Shown here piece after piece: positions 43,044 to 54,737 of a DNA stretch of 62,461 nucleotides. This stretch comes from Porticoccaceae bacterium. Its GTDB lineage: Bacteria > Pseudomonadota > Gammaproteobacteria > Pseudomonadales > Porticoccaceae. The stretch covers positions 1 through 62,461 of the forward strand of contig JAQXEN010000070.1 in the NCBI GenBank assembly GCA_029250825.1, read 5' to 3'. Every line of letters begins with the position of its first letter. The stretch's first letter is position 1. A program made the translations under genes and the position numbers. The notes under the pieces are model-generated. The model saw only the letters and a list, made by a program, of their open reading frames with translations. It was not told the DNA's origin and did not search any database.

Positions 43044-44516
43044 TTAAAAGCGTTTGCGCTGACTCGAGGATGGGATGCCCAGACTCTCTCGGTACTTGGC
43101 CACTGTTCTGCGCGCGACTTGGATGCCTTGCTGTTCTAATAGAGAAGTCAGCTTGCTATCGCTGAGAGGCTTGGCCGGTTGTTCAGCGCCAATCATTTCT
43201 TTAAGAATAGCGCAAACCGCTGTCGATGAACACTCCCCACCGCCGGCGGTGCTCACATGACTTGAAAAGAAATATTTTAGCTCGAAGATGCCCAGAGGGG
43301 TTGCCAGATATTTGCTGGTGGTGACTCGGGAAATGGTCGATTCGTGAAGCTCTAGCTTGGTGGCAATGTCCGACAGTACCATAGGCTTCATGGCTACCGG
43401 ACCATGATCGAGAAAGCCGCGCTGTAGATCAACGATGGTCATCGCCACTCGCATCAGTGTTTCATTGCGACTTTCGATGCTGCGCAGAAACCAGCGTGCC
43501 TCGGCCAGATTGTCTTTTAAAAATTGATTTTGATCGCTGCTGTCGGAGCGCTTTATCAGAGATGAATAGGAGTCATTGATACGCAGTCGCGGCATATTGC
43601 TGTCATTGAGTTTGACTCGCCAGCGACCTTTGATTTTTTCCACGTAGGCATCTGGGACTATATATTCAACGTCATTGCTACTCAGTGCCTCGCCTGGGCG
43701 CGGATTTAAACTGCGTACCAATTGCAGGGCGCCCTGTAGTTCATCCCTATCGAGCCCGGTTTTTTTCGCTAGACGGGCATTGTCCATGGAGGCGATATCC
43801 TGCAAAAAATCACTAACCAGATGCTTGGCTGACTGCAGGTGATCAGTCTCTGGAGCCAATTGGTTGAGCTGGATTGTCAGGCACTCGCTGATGCTGCGGG
43901 CAAAGACGCCGGGAGGATCAAACTGCTGCAAGCGATGCAATACCGCCACCAGTTCATCTTCATGGAGTTGGTCTTCGATATCATCATATTGAATATGCGC
44001 CGTAATATCGCTGAGTTCGGCGGCGATAAATCCGGAGCTGTCGATAGAGTCGATAAACGCTGAGGCGATTTCTCTGTCGCGATCGGAAAAGGGGGTTAGG
44101 TTAAGCTGCCACTCGAGATGACCCTGAAAGGATTCGGTGATCTGATAGACCTGCTCTAAATTGACTTCGCCGCCACTGCTCGCGGCTGCGCTTGGGGGAC
44201 TGTAGACATCGTCCCAGTTGGCATCTACCGGTAGGTCCTTGGGGATCTCATCATTCCACTCGTACTCGGGATTCTGTTCGCTATTGCGCTCAGCCTCTGC
44301 CACCTGGTTGGTTTCGCTGGTGGGTCGCTCGCTATCTTGAGCTGAGGCAGCCTCGGGAATATCTTCATCGATTTCTAGGAGCGGATTGCTGTAAAGCTGC
44401 TCGATCATCTCCTGACGCAAGTCCAGAGTTGATAACTGCAAAAGACGAATAGCCTGTTGCAACTGCGGGGTCATCGTCAGTTGTTGGCTGATCTTTAGCT
44501 GTAGGCCTTGGCGCAT
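43044..44516 (-). CDS. rpoN: RNA polymerase sigma-54 factor
   Basis: RpoN recognises -24/-12 promoters and needs enhancer proteins such as NtrC. The 490-residue protein has the glutamine-rich region I (QLTMTPQLQQAIRLLQLSTLDL), an acidic region II, the core-binding and helix-turn-helix parts, and the RpoN box ARRTVAKYRE near the end. One predicted target, the amtB promoter at 8474, is in this same window. Confidence 0.97.
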   Translation of the reverse strand: MRQGLQLKISQQLTMTPQLQQAIRLLQLSTLDLRQEMIEQLYSNPLLEIDEDIPEAASAQDSERPTSETNQVAEAERNSEQNPEYEWNDEIPKDLPVDANWDDVYSPPSAAASSGGEVNLEQVYQITESFQGHLEWQLNLTPFSDRDREIASAFIDSIDSSGFIAAELSDITAHIQYDDIEDQLHEDELVAVLHRLQQFDPPGVFARSISECLTIQLNQLAPETDHLQSAKHLVSDFLQDIASMDNARLAKKTGLDRDELQGALQLVRSLNPRPGEALSSNDVEYIVPDAYVEKIKGRWRVKLNDSNMPRLRINDSYSSLIKRSDSSDQNQFLKDNLAEARWFLRSIESRNETLMRVAMTIVDLQRGFLDHGPVAMKPMVLSDIATKLELHESTISRVTTSKYLATPLGIFELKYFFSSHVSTAGGGECSSTAVCAILKEMIGAEQPAKPLSDSKLTSLLEQQGIQVARRTVAKYRESLGIPSSSQRKRF

Positions 44517-44658
44517 AGTTAGAAATTATTCTTCTCTAGGAATGTGCAAGTTTAGTGCCAATTCTATGCTGCTGGCAATCGACGATTTACCTGATCGGTT
44601 GATTTGACGCTTGATTGCTCGGTTAAAACGGTTTGAGCTTAAAGTGGCTAGTGCCAGA

Positions 44659-44703
44659 GCACTTAATTCAAAAGCACTTAATCCAAAAGCATCTAAGTCT
44701 AAA
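44659..44703. repeat. 15-base tandem repeat between rpoN and lptB
   Basis: GCACTTAATTCAAAA, GCACTTAATCCAAAA and GCATCTAAGTCTAAA are adjacent, the first two differing at one position. The repeat starts in the 182-base gap and runs into the last codons of lptB (which ends at 44699), so lptB's terminal bases are part of the third unit. Confidence 0.8.
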
Positions 44704-45424
44704 GCGTAAAGTTTTCACCGAGATAGGTTTTGCGTACCTGAGCATCGTTGAGGATATCGCTGGTTGTGCCCTCAGCGATCACATGACCCTCGCCAATAAT
44801 ATAGGCGTGCTGACAGATATCCAGAGTTTCACGGACATTGTGGTCGGTGATTAAAACGCCGATGCCGCTGTCGCGGAGATGGCGAATAATTTTTTTGATA
44901 TCGGTCACCGAGATGGGATCGACTCCAGCAAAGGGTTCATCGAGCAAAATAAACTGTGGATTCGCCGCCAGTGCCCGGGCAATTTCAACCCGTCGACGCT
45001 CGCCGCCAGAGAGGCTCATGCCCTGATTCTTTGCCAAGTGAGACACATGAAACTCGCGCATCAGTTCGTCAGCGCGCTGAATGCGCTGTTTGCGATTGAG
45101 TTCTTTACGGGTCTCAAGAATGGCTAAAATATTGTCTTGAACGCTGAGCTTGCGAAACACCGAAGGCTCCTGGGGCAGGTAGCCAAGTCCGCGGCGAGCG
45201 CGGCCATGCATGGGCAGGGCGGTAATATCATCGCCATCGATTGTAATTGAGCCGCGATCCTGAGCCACAAGACCAATTATCATATAAAAACAGGTGGTTT
45301 TACCGGCGCCATTGGGACCTAAGAGGCCGACAATTTCACCCTGTTTAACACTGATAGAAACATCTTTGACCACTGGACGTTTGCCATAGGCCTTGGCCAG
45401 ATTGCGCGCTTGTAAAGTAGCCAT
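44699..45424 (-). CDS. lptB: LPS export ABC transporter ATPase
   Basis: LptB powers extraction of lipopolysaccharide by LptFG. The 241-residue protein has Walker [10 protein letters not shown] near residues 37-45, signature LSGGERRR, Walker [12 protein letters not shown] and the family's [11 protein letters not shown]. It overlaps lptA by one base. LptF and LptG are not in the window. Confidence 0.96.
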   Translation of the reverse strand: MATLQARNLAKAYGKRPVVKDVSISVKQGEIVGLLGPNGAGKTTCFYMIIGLVAQDRGSITIDGDDITALPMHGRARRGLGYLPQEPSVFRKLSVQDNILAILETRKELNRKQRIQRADELMREFHVSHLAKNQGMSLSGGERRRVEIARALAANPQFILLDEPFAGVDPISVTDIKKIIRHLRDSGIGVLITDHNVRETLDICQHAYIIGEGHVIAEGTTSDILNDAQVRKTYLGENFTL

Positions 45425-46011
45425 TAGGGGTTAGTCTCCGGTGAAGAGGTGTCGCTGCTCTGCAGTGCAGAGGGTGGAATCACTAATTGAATACGCTTTT
45501 GCTGGCCCTGATTGTCACCCTTGGCTTTCCAGGTCTGCTTATCAATGTCGTAATCAATGGAGTCACCCTTAATAATCGTGCCATCTCGGGAGAGCATGGC
45601 ATTTTGCTTTAGAGCGAGCTGGTTGCTGGCTGGCAGATAGTCGATATGGTTGGCGCGGGCAATCATGGTGGCGCTATCGAGGGCCGGTTTTTGCTGATAG
45701 CTGGCAGGCATGCCCTCGCACTCAATGCGACTTATCTTGTTGTTGTCAAAGTGCAGGGTAATCTCCTCGGCTTCGATCAGCACAGTGCCCTGACTGATCA
45801 CGACATTGCCTCGATAGACAGTGCGGCCAGTTTTTTCATTGCGTTCGGCATAGTCAGATTCAATGGAGATGGGCTGCTGACGATCGTCCGGCAGGGCCAG
45901 GCAAGGCATGGCCAGCATGCTGCCCGCTAGGGCAATGGTTTTGAGCCATCGACAAAAAAGCTGAGAGAACTCACAGCGGGGAGACTGATAAAATAACTTA
46001 GCGAGGATCAT
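45424..46011 (-). CDS. lptA: LPS transport periplasmic protein LptA
   Basis: LptA is the periplasmic bridge filament of LPS export. The 195-residue precursor has an N-terminal signal region ([22 protein letters not shown]) and the OstA-like jelly-roll core, with [36 protein letters not shown] and WKAKGDNQ. The annotated ATG lies inside the lptC 3' end (14-base overlap); other in-frame starts in the first 30 codons are possible. Confidence 0.92.
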   Translation of the reverse strand: MILAKLFYQSPRCEFSQLFCRWLKTIALAGSMLAMPCLALPDDRQQPISIESDYAERNEKTGRTVYRGNVVISQGTVLIEAEEITLHFDNNKISRIECEGMPASYQQKPALDSATMIARANHIDYLPASNQLALKQNAMLSRDGTIIKGDSIDYDIDKQTWKAKGDNQGQQKRIQLVIPPSALQSSDTSSPETNP

Positions 46012-46561
46012 GGGTTACCCTAACTTTGGATTGGATGGCGAAGGTTTCATTGACTAGATCAATTTTCATGCCTGTGCCTGTGGCTTTACCCTGTGCAGTA
46101 ACCAGTTTAAATGGCTGCTCGGTGGTGGCGATACTGCTGTCGATCAAATAGCTTAAGCGCTCGGTGGTCAACTTTGCTAAACCCTCACCGCTGGTCATCT
46201 CGGCTTGAACATTTTTGTCGAGGTCGAGTCTGCCATCAGCGTTATCTAGTTGCCCACTGTCCGCGGTTAATCTGATCGGTTGAGCAGCATCACCTCGTGC
46301 AATAAATCGCGGCTCTTCTATATTGACTGCGGACTCGCCCTGAAAGAATTCAATTCGCGGTGAGTTGAGTTTGAATTGCTCGTTGCCCAGTGCTGAAAAA
46401 CGCTGACTGGTGACCGCTGTCATATAGCTGTCAGCCTGGGGATTTTCATCCATTGGGCTGCTGGTCTGACGCAAAAAGGCCTCTGGAGGTGAGTCCCAGA
46501 TAAGTACAAATCCACCCACCATAAACGCTAGGAACACTGCCAGCAGCGCCTGTCGAATCAT
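45998..46561 (-). CDS. lptC: LPS export inner-membrane protein LptC
   Basis: LptC is a bitopic protein that hands LPS from LptBFG to LptA. The 187-residue product has one N-terminal helix (LLAVFLAFMVGGFVLIW) and a periplasmic LptA-like fold with EIFQGE-like RIEFFQGESAVN. It overlaps kdsC by four bases and lptA by 14, in the standard order. Confidence 0.92.
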   Translation of the reverse strand: MIRQALLAVFLAFMVGGFVLIWDSPPEAFLRQTSSPMDENPQADSYMTAVTSQRFSALGNEQFKLNSPRIEFFQGESAVNIEEPRFIARGDAAQPIRLTADSGQLDNADGRLDLDKNVQAEMTSGEGLAKLTTERLSYLIDSSIATTEQPFKLVTAQGKATGTGMKIDLVNETFAIQSKVRVTHDPR

Positions 46562-47109
46562 TGATAAGTCACCAAAATATCGTCGAGTTTACCCTGTGCT
46601 GCGAGGATCATTTCGGCGGCTTCGCGAACTGCGCCATTGCCACCACAGCGGCTGGTTTGCCATTTTGCCTTGGCCGCCACTGCAGCATTGCCATTGGCCA
46701 CGGTGATGCCCAAACCCACTCGATTGATCACTGCGAGATCCGGCAGGTCGTCACCGATAAAGGCAATTTCATGCATCTCGATCGGCATATTTTGCAGTAA
46801 CTCATTGAGTGCGGTGAGTTTATCTTCGCGACCCTGAACCACAGGCTCCATGCCCAGTTCATCGGCGCGCCGCTTTAGCAATGCCGAGACGCGTCCGGTA
46901 ATAATGCCCACCTGAACTGCACCGCGCTGTAGCAATTTGATTCCCAGCCCATCTTGAATATCAAAGGCTTTTAACTCTTCGCCATTATTGCCGTAGTAGA
47001 GGCGTCCATCGGTGAGCACGCCGTCCACATCGACTAACAGCAATTTGATCTGCTTGGCGGCTTCGATTACTGACTTGTCGGTGGAGTTGATTAATGCTGA
47101 TTCCATCAC
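46558..47109 (-). CDS. kdsC: 3-deoxy-D-manno-octulosonate 8-phosphate phosphatase
   Basis: KdsC dephosphorylates Kdo-8-phosphate for the LPS inner core. The 183-residue HAD-family (C0) enzyme has LLVDVDGVLTDGRLYY with the nucleophile and acid/base aspartates, the threonine in GIITGR, and the metal aspartates in FIGDDLPDL. It overlaps kdsD by four bases. Confidence 0.94.
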   Translation of the reverse strand: MMESALINSTDKSVIEAAKQIKLLLVDVDGVLTDGRLYYGNNGEELKAFDIQDGLGIKLLQRGAVQVGIITGRVSALLKRRADELGMEPVVQGREDKLTALNELLQNMPIEMHEIAFIGDDLPDLAVINRVGLGITVANGNAAVAAKAKWQTSRCGGNGAVREAAEMILAAQGKLDDILVTYQ

Positions 47110-48077
47110 ACCACTCCCGCGCGCAAGATATCGTGCATATGTAAAACACCGATGGGTGATTGATTCTCATCCTCCACAATCAGTGCGGTAATGGAATCGT
47201 CTTCCATTATTTTGAGCGCCTGAGCGGCGAGAATTTCACCGTTTATAGTCTTTGGGTTGGGGGACATCACATCGGCCATAGTGACGTTATTAATATCCAC
47301 TTTGGCATCGACTATGCGGCGCAAATCACCGTCGGTGAAAACACCGAGTAATTTATTGTCATCAGTGACCACGGTAGTCATACCAAAGCCTTTCTCGGTC
47401 ATTACCAGCAGTGCCTGATGCAGTGGTTGGGTAGTCAGAATTCGGGGCACTTCACTGTCTTTATGCATAATATCTGCAGCCCTTAACAGCAGCTTGCGAC
47501 CCAGAGCGCCGCCAGGGTGGGAGAAGGCAAAGTCTTCAGCGGTAAAGCCGCGAGACTCAAGCAGTGCAATGGCTAAGGCATCACCCATGGCTAGAGTGAC
47601 AGTGGTGCTGGTAGTTGGAGCTAGATTCAGTGGGCAGGCTTCGCTGGCCACGCTGACATCGAGATTGGCCAGTGCGGCTTGAGATAACACCGAATCGGGA
47701 TTGCCAGTCATGCTGATCATGGGAATGTCGAGGCGTTTGATCAGCGGCAGAATGGTAACCACTTCGGCAGTGTTGCCAGAATTTGAAATGGCAATCACCA
47801 CATCATTTTTGGTGATCATGCCGAGATCCCCGTGACTCGCTTCGCCGGGGTGAACAAAGAATGATGGTGTCCCTGTACTCGCCAGTGTCGCAGCAATTTT
47901 ATTGCCAATATGGCCAGATTTACCCATGCCAGTGACGATTACACGGCCCTCACAGGCGAGCATAGTCTCGCAGGCTGTGACAAAGCTGTGGTCGAGGCGC
48001 TGTTGCAGTTCGGCAACCGCATCGGCTTCCATTTTGATTGTGCGCTGTGCCGAGGTGATAAAGTTTGTCGCGGTCAT
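47106..48077 (-). CDS. kdsD: Arabinose-5-phosphate isomerase
   Basis: KdsD interconverts ribulose-5-phosphate and arabinose-5-phosphate, the Kdo precursor. The 323-residue protein has a SIS domain (VTGMGKSGHIGNKIAATLASTG, HPGEASHGDLG, SNSGNTAEV) and a C-terminal CBS pair (MHKDSEVPRIL to GVLHMHDILRAG). All features and the length fit the family. Confidence 0.95.
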   Translation of the reverse strand: MTATNFITSAQRTIKMEADAVAELQQRLDHSFVTACETMLACEGRVIVTGMGKSGHIGNKIAATLASTGTPSFFVHPGEASHGDLGMITKNDVVIAISNSGNTAEVVTILPLIKRLDIPMISMTGNPDSVLSQAALANLDVSVASEACPLNLAPTTSTTVTLAMGDALAIALLESRGFTAEDFAFSHPGGALGRKLLLRAADIMHKDSEVPRILTTQPLHQALLVMTEKGFGMTTVVTDDNKLLGVFTDGDLRRIVDAKVDINNVTMADVMSPNPKTINGEILAAQALKIMEDDSITALIVEDENQSPIGVLHMHDILRAGVV

Positions 48078-48161
48078 AGATGGGTCGCTTAGGTTACGTC
48101 GCTTAAGTGAAGATGCTGGGCATTATAGAGGCAAATGAACGAGCGGAGAACTACAGCCTTA

Positions 48162-49154
48162 TTAGGCGCCAATAATGGCCGGCCAGAGTAGGGCGTAATA
48201 GCCGATATAGCCGGCAATAAGAATTGCACCGAGCCGTCTTGAGAGTAGCGCTGGTACACCATTCCGCGCAGCCCTATTGAGGGCAAAGGCAACCATCGCG
48301 ATCAGGATCAGAGTCATGATTGCCAAGCTGAGAAAGTCGCGGTTAAACACTTCCGGGGGCATGGCCATTGGCGAGATAATGCCAGCGGCAGGCATCACCA
48401 GCATTAAATTAAACAGATTTGAGCCAAACACATTGCCTATGGCGATATCGTGGTGACCGCGCATGGCGCTGACTACTGATGCCGCCAGCTCCGGCAGGCT
48501 GGTGCCGATGGCAACTACAGTGAGTCCAATAACCAGCTCACTGATACCCATTGACTGGGCGATAGTTTTGGCACTCCACACCGTCACTTCGGCGCTGGCC
48601 AGAAGAACGGCCAATCCGATAATAAAGCACAGAGCGGCGGCGCCCATGGTGATATCGGGAATCTCTTCGCCAGCGGCAATTTCTTCAGAGCTGCTGTGGG
48701 TCTTTTTATATTTGATGGCAATATACACCAATGGCAAAATCAGACCGGCCAAGATTATCGATTCAAGACGCCCTAAATAGCCGTCATAGAGGCAGAATCC
48801 GGCGATGGCGGTAATCACCAAGAGTACTAAGCCCTCCTGACTGAGCAGGTGTTTCTGTACCGGCGTCGGTGCAATCAGCAGGGTGACGCCGAGCACCAGG
48901 CCGATATTGGCCATATTGGAACCCAGCGCATTGCCCACTGCCAGCTCTGCAGCACCACTTAGGGCAGCATTAATTGATACCAGAACTTCCGGTGCCGAGG
49001 TGCCAATGGAAACCACGGTAAGACCGATAATCAGAGGTGAAATACCAAAGTTACGCGCCGCGCCAGCACTGCCTTCGACAAACCGATCAGCGCCCCAAAG
49101 GAGTCCGAGAACGCCGACCAGTAGGCCTAAAATCGGTAGTAGCATGGCGCTCAT
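48162..49154 (-). CDS. yrbG: Calcium/sodium antiporter, CaCA family
   Basis: The 330-residue inner-membrane exchanger has ten helices in two inverted halves, each with an alpha-repeat: VVSIGTSAPEVLVSINAALSG and VVAIGTSLPELAASVVSAMRG, where the conserved glutamates bind cation. It heads the leftward kdsD-to-ptsO cluster with an 84-base gap. Its physiological ion is unproven in this group. Confidence 0.9.
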   Translation of the reverse strand: MSAMLLPILGLLVGVLGLLWGADRFVEGSAGAARNFGISPLIIGLTVVSIGTSAPEVLVSINAALSGAAELAVGNALGSNMANIGLVLGVTLLIAPTPVQKHLLSQEGLVLLVITAIAGFCLYDGYLGRLESIILAGLILPLVYIAIKYKKTHSSSEEIAAGEEIPDITMGAAALCFIIGLAVLLASAEVTVWSAKTIAQSMGISELVIGLTVVAIGTSLPELAASVVSAMRGHHDIAIGNVFGSNLFNLMLVMPAAGIISPMAMPPEVFNRDFLSLAIMTLILIAMVAFALNRAARNGVPALLSRRLGAILIAGYIGYYALLWPAIIGA

Positions 49155-49341
49155 AAATTCTCCAAATTACCGCGTTGGCCGCGGCGGGTTCTATTTCTTC
49201 AAAGGATCGAGGATGTTATAGTGCTCAGCCAATATTGTCAGCAAACTTACCGCAGAATATTGCATCGTTTTTAACTGTGCTTGCGTAAAAGAGTCTCTGC
49301 TGGTGATCTATCAGGACGATAAACTTAAATATAGGGTTTTT

Positions 49342-49968
49342 ATGAGATTTAAACAGTGGTTTTCTGTACTTGTGTTGTCTGCAGCCGGAGTCTTTGGGCT
49401 GGCGACGTTGAGCCATGCGCAAGATAGCCTGAGTGATCCCTACCAGCAAATTGAGCTGGTCACGGTTGAATTGCTCGAGACTATCGCCTCTCATCAGGCG
49501 GATTATCCCGTAAACGAAAAAGCCTACTTCGATAGTCTCGATGCACTGCTTCGCGACCGTATTGATTTTGCCTTTATTGCCCGCAATGTGATGGGCAGTT
49601 ACAAAAAAACCGCCACTGCTGAACAGCGTGCGCGCTTTGCTGCGACATTTCGCAATGGTCTAGTTGAAACCTATGGTCGCGGCCTGATCGGTTATGAAAA
49701 TCAAGAGATTGTGCTGATCAAGGCGGGGAAAGTAGCCGAGGGACAGCGCAAGTTGACTGTCAAACAGGAAATTCGTAGCTCAGACACTGTCTACCCGCTG
49801 GAGTACAGCATGGCGCGGAAAAAGACTGGCGAGTGGATGGTGGTCAACGTGGTGATCAATGGTATTAACCTGGGCAAAACCTTCCGCAATCAATTTGTCC
49901 GATCAGCTCAGCGTGCCGGTGGTGATATAGACAAAGTTATCGATGGTTGGTCATCTGAAGGCCTGTAA
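49342..49968 (+). CDS. mlaC: MlaC-like periplasmic phospholipid-binding protein
   Basis: MlaC ferries phospholipid between outer-membrane MlaA and the inner-membrane MlaFEDB complex. The 208-residue precursor has a signal peptide (MRFKQWFSVLVLSAAGVFGLATLSHA) and the MlaC/Ttg2D fold with IDFAFIARNVMG, TFRNGLVETYGRGL and WMVVNVVINGINLGKTFRNQF. The frame opens at 49303, but ATG 49342 gives a proper signal peptide, with AGGG nearby. The mlaF, mlaE and mlaD genes that normally precede it, and the STAS gene mlaB that follows it, are absent here. Confidence 0.9.
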   Translation: MRFKQWFSVLVLSAAGVFGLATLSHAQDSLSDPYQQIELVTVELLETIASHQADYPVNEKAYFDSLDALLRDRIDFAFIARNVMGSYKKTATAEQRARFAATFRNGLVETYGRGLIGYENQEIVLIKAGKVAEGQRKLTVKQEIRSSDTVYPLEYSMARKKTGEWMVVNVVINGINLGKTFRNQFVRSAQRAGGDIDKVIDGWSSEGL

Positions 49969-50027
49969 ATAAGAGCATTTGAATTTAAACCGCGCACAGC
50001 TGTGTCGCGAAGACCAAAGAGTGAGTT

Positions 50028-51567
<1,540 letters not shown>

Positions 51568-51578
51568 TAGCTCACTTT

Positions 51579-51606
51579 TAACCGAGTACCTATAACCGAG
51601 TACCTT
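51579..51606. repeat. 14-base tandem duplication before hisG
   Basis: TAACCGAGTACCTA is followed by TAACCGAGTACCTT in the gap between murA and hisG. No attenuator peptide with histidine codons was found. Confidence 0.7.
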
Positions 51607-51661
51607 TAGCTCAGCAGATTCAACCACTGAGCATAACGAATAGTAAAAAGCAGAAAGGCTA

Positions 51662-52297
51662 ATGACCCAGATAACTATCGCTCTAACCAAGGGGCGCATT
51701 TTAAAAGAGACACTTCCACTTCTGGCAAGGGCTGGAATCGTGCCCGCCGAAGATGTCTTTACCAGTCGCAAGCTGGTGTTCCCCACCAATCGTGACAATG
51801 TCCGCTTGATCATTTTACGTGGCTCAGATGTGACCACCTATGTGCAATTTGGCGCTGCGGATCTGGGGGTGGCAGGCAAAGACATGCTGCTTGAGCATCA
51901 GGGCGACGGCTACTATGAGCCTCTGGATCTGGGTATTGCTCGCTGTAAGTTGATGACCGCCGTACCTGTGGGCACAACTCAGCAGCACAGCAGACTGCGT
52001 GTGGCGACCAAATATATTAACGTGGCCCGAGAATACTATGCCCAGCAAGGCCGTCAGGCTGATCTGATCAAGCTCTACGGGGCTATGGAATTGGCACCGA
52101 TACTGGATTTAGCTCAGGAGATTGTCGATATCGTGGATACCGGCAATACCCTGCGCGCCAATGGTCTCGAGGCGCGAGATGAGATCGCCGAAATCAGCTC
52201 GCGGTTAATTGTTAATAAAGCATCTATGAAAACTAAATTCACTCAGGTGCAGGGCATTGTCGATGCTCTGCGAGATGCGGTGGAGAGCAGCGCATGA
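51662..52297 (+). CDS. hisG: ATP phosphoribosyltransferase, short form
   Basis: HisG starts histidine synthesis, joining ATP to PRPP. The 211-residue length is the short form (HisGS), which lacks the regulatory domain and needs HisZ; hisZ is not in this window. [17 protein letters not shown], the [13 protein letters not shown] loop and [17 protein letters not shown] are family segments. ATGA overlap couples it to hisD. Confidence 0.95.
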   Translation: MTQITIALTKGRILKETLPLLARAGIVPAEDVFTSRKLVFPTNRDNVRLIILRGSDVTTYVQFGAADLGVAGKDMLLEHQGDGYYEPLDLGIARCKLMTAVPVGTTQQHSRLRVATKYINVAREYYAQQGRQADLIKLYGAMELAPILDLAQEIVDIVDTGNTLRANGLEARDEIAEISSRLIVNKASMKTKFTQVQGIVDALRDAVESSA

Positions 52298-53616
52298 CAG
52301 CTTCCAGTGCCGACAACTGCGCTATTAGTAGGCTTTCTAGCCGTGACGAAGGTTTTTCTCAGACGCTCAGTGATCTGATCGCATGGGATATGGTTTCAGA
52401 TAACGATGTTGAAGACGCGGTGATCGCGATTCTGCGACAGGTAAAGGCTCAGGGTGATCAGGCACTGATTGATCTGACCAATCGTTTTGATCGCCGCCAA
52501 GTTGCCGAGATCGGCCAGTTGATTATTGGTCAGGAACAGCTTCAGCAAGCGCTTGAGTCTATCGATATTGAAACCCGAACGGCTCTTGAGACAGCTGCAG
52601 AACGTATTCGCGACTACCACAGTCATCAAGAGCAACCCTCTTGGCAGTATCGTGAAGCGGATGGCACGGTTCTCGGGCAGCAGATCACACCACTGGATCG
52701 GGTCGGTATCTATGTGCCGGGAGGCAAAGCCAGTTATCCCTCATCGGTATTGATGAACTGCATTCCGGCGCGGGTTGCCGGAGTGGGTGAAGTGATAATG
52801 ATGGTCCCAGCACCGGATGGTGAACTCAGCCCTATGGTTCTCGCCGCTGCCGCGATTGCCGGTGTCGATCAGGTGTTTACTATTGGTGGCGCGCAGGCAG
52901 TTGCCGCCCTGGCCTATGGCACCGAAACTGTACCGAAAGTCGATAAAATTGTCGGTCCCGGTAATATCTATGTGGCCACAGCCAAGCGTATGGTATTTGG
53001 TTTGGTGGGGCTAGATATGGTTGCTGGACCCAGCGAAATTCTGGTGGTCTGTGATGGCGACACCGATCCCGACTGGATCGCTATGGATCTGTTCTCCCAA
53101 GCTGAGCACGATGAGGATGCTCAGGCGATCTTTATCTCCTGGGATGCCGGTTATATTGCTGCGGTACACAGCAGCATGAGCAAATTATTGCCAGAGATGG
53201 AACGCAGCGACATTATTAGTCAGTCTCTGGAGCGCCGCGGCGCATTGATTGAAGTGCGCGATGAGGATGAGGCGATTGAATTAATTAACCGTATTGCCCC
53301 AGAGCACTTGGAATTATCCATTGCCGATCCGGAATCTTGGCTGCCAAAAATTCGTCATGCCGGTGCTATTTTTATGGGTCGCCACACCGCCGAAGCATTG
53401 GGTGACTACTGTGCCGGCCCCAACCATGTGTTGCCGACGTCCTCTACCGCACGCTTTTCCTCACCTCTGGGTGTCTATGATTTCCAGAAGCGCAGTTCAT
53501 TGATTTTCTGTTCTGAACAGGGCGCCTCTGATCTTGGTAAAGTGGCCTCAGTGCTGGGTCGTGGAGAGTCGCTTACGGCCCACGCGCGCTCGGCAGAATT
53601 TCGAATTCGTCGCTGA
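52294..53616 (+). CDS. hisD: Histidinol dehydrogenase
   Basis: HisD oxidises histidinol to histidine in two steps with NAD and zinc. The 440-residue protein has [19 protein letters not shown], the [12 protein letters not shown] signature and the catalytic-type segment IAPEHLEL with glutamate and histidine. It lies between hisG and hisC; the remaining his genes are elsewhere. Confidence 0.96.
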   Translation: MTASSADNCAISRLSSRDEGFSQTLSDLIAWDMVSDNDVEDAVIAILRQVKAQGDQALIDLTNRFDRRQVAEIGQLIIGQEQLQQALESIDIETRTALETAAERIRDYHSHQEQPSWQYREADGTVLGQQITPLDRVGIYVPGGKASYPSSVLMNCIPARVAGVGEVIMMVPAPDGELSPMVLAAAAIAGVDQVFTIGGAQAVAALAYGTETVPKVDKIVGPGNIYVATAKRMVFGLVGLDMVAGPSEILVVCDGDTDPDWIAMDLFSQAEHDEDAQAIFISWDAGYIAAVHSSMSKLLPEMERSDIISQSLERRGALIEVRDEDEAIELINRIAPEHLELSIADPESWLPKIRHAGAIFMGRHTAEALGDYCAGPNHVLPTSSTARFSSPLGVYDFQKRSSLIFCSEQGASDLGKVASVLGRGESLTAHARSAEFRIRR

Positions 53617-53658
53617 TATAGAAATAATCGCGATAAAAAGTTAAGACGAGAGATATCT

Positions 53659-54723
53659 ATGAGCAAGTACTGGAGTGATTTTGTCGCTGACCTCGAACCC
53701 TATACGCCTGGGGAGCAGCCGGCGAATACCAATCTCACCAAGCTAAACACCAATGAGAATCCCTACCCGCCCTCGCCAGCGGTGATGGCGGCAATGAACG
53801 CTGCGGTCAATGATGAGCTGCGTCTCTATCCGCCATCCAATGCCGACCAGTTAAAGCAGACATTGGCGGATTACTTTCAACTGACGCCGAATCAGGTGTT
53901 TGTTGGCAATGGTTCTGATGAGGTCTTGGCCCATGTGTTTAACGGTCTGTTTCGTCAGGCTCAGCCGATCCTGTATCCGGATATCAGCTACAGCTTTTAC
54001 CCGGTTTATTGTGGCCTCTACGAAATTGAATTTAGCAAGATACCCCTGGCCGATGATTACAGTCTCGACTTAGATTGCTATCGCCGGGCCAATGGCGGCA
54101 TTATCTTCCCCAACCCCAATGCACCCACCGGTCGTCTGCTCGCCCTTGACGCTATCGAGGCACTGCTCAGGGACAATAGAGACTCAGTAGTCGTGGTTGA
54201 TGAAGCCTATATTGACTTTGCTGAGGCTGGATCCAGTGCCGTCAGTTTGATCGATCAGTATGACAATCTATTGGTTGTGCAAACTATGTCAAAGTCCCGG
54301 TCATTGGCGGGCATGAGAATTGGCTATGCCCTGGGTTCTGCGGTTTTAATTGAAGGGCTTGAGCGCATCAAAAACAGTTTTAACTCCTATCCTCTCGGCC
54401 ATGTTCAGATTGCAGCAGCAGTGGCGTCCTTTAAAGACCCTGACTATTTTGCAGCCATGCGTGAGCAGGTGATCAGCAGTCGCGAGTGGTTAGCCGAGCA
54501 GCTTGATGCCCTCGGTTTTGACGTGCTGCCATCGGCTGCCAATTTTGTCTTTGCTCGCCACTCTGGCTATGCTGGTGTGGATCTCACTCAGGCACTGCGC
54601 GATAAAAATATTATTATTCGTCACTTTAACAAGCCGCGGCTCAGTGAATTTTTGCGCATTACCCTGGGTACGCCGACACAGAATCAGCAGTTAATTGATG
54701 CTTTGGCGGAGATTATTAACTAG
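53659..54723 (+). CDS. hisC: Histidinol-phosphate aminotransferase
   Basis: HisC is a PLP enzyme of 354 residues that transaminates imidazole-acetol phosphate. [15 protein letters not shown] near the start, [22 protein letters not shown] and the PLP lysine in [19 protein letters not shown] are visible. It follows hisD by 42 bases with an AGAGATATC site upstream. Confidence 0.94.
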   Translation: MSKYWSDFVADLEPYTPGEQPANTNLTKLNTNENPYPPSPAVMAAMNAAVNDELRLYPPSNADQLKQTLADYFQLTPNQVFVGNGSDEVLAHVFNGLFRQAQPILYPDISYSFYPVYCGLYEIEFSKIPLADDYSLDLDCYRRANGGIIFPNPNAPTGRLLALDAIEALLRDNRDSVVVVDEAYIDFAEAGSSAVSLIDQYDNLLVVQTMSKSRSLAGMRIGYALGSAVLIEGLERIKNSFNSYPLGHVQIAAAVASFKDPDYFAAMREQVISSREWLAEQLDALGFDVLPSAANFVFARHSGYAGVDLTQALRDKNIIIRHFNKPRLSEFLRITLGTPTQNQQLIDALAEIIN

Positions 54724-54737
54724 GCCGAGTGTTTGAT

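Noticed and set aside
51568-51661. Histidine attenuator before hisG
   Set aside because: No leader peptide with a run of histidine codons and no alternative stems were seen, only a 14-base duplication.
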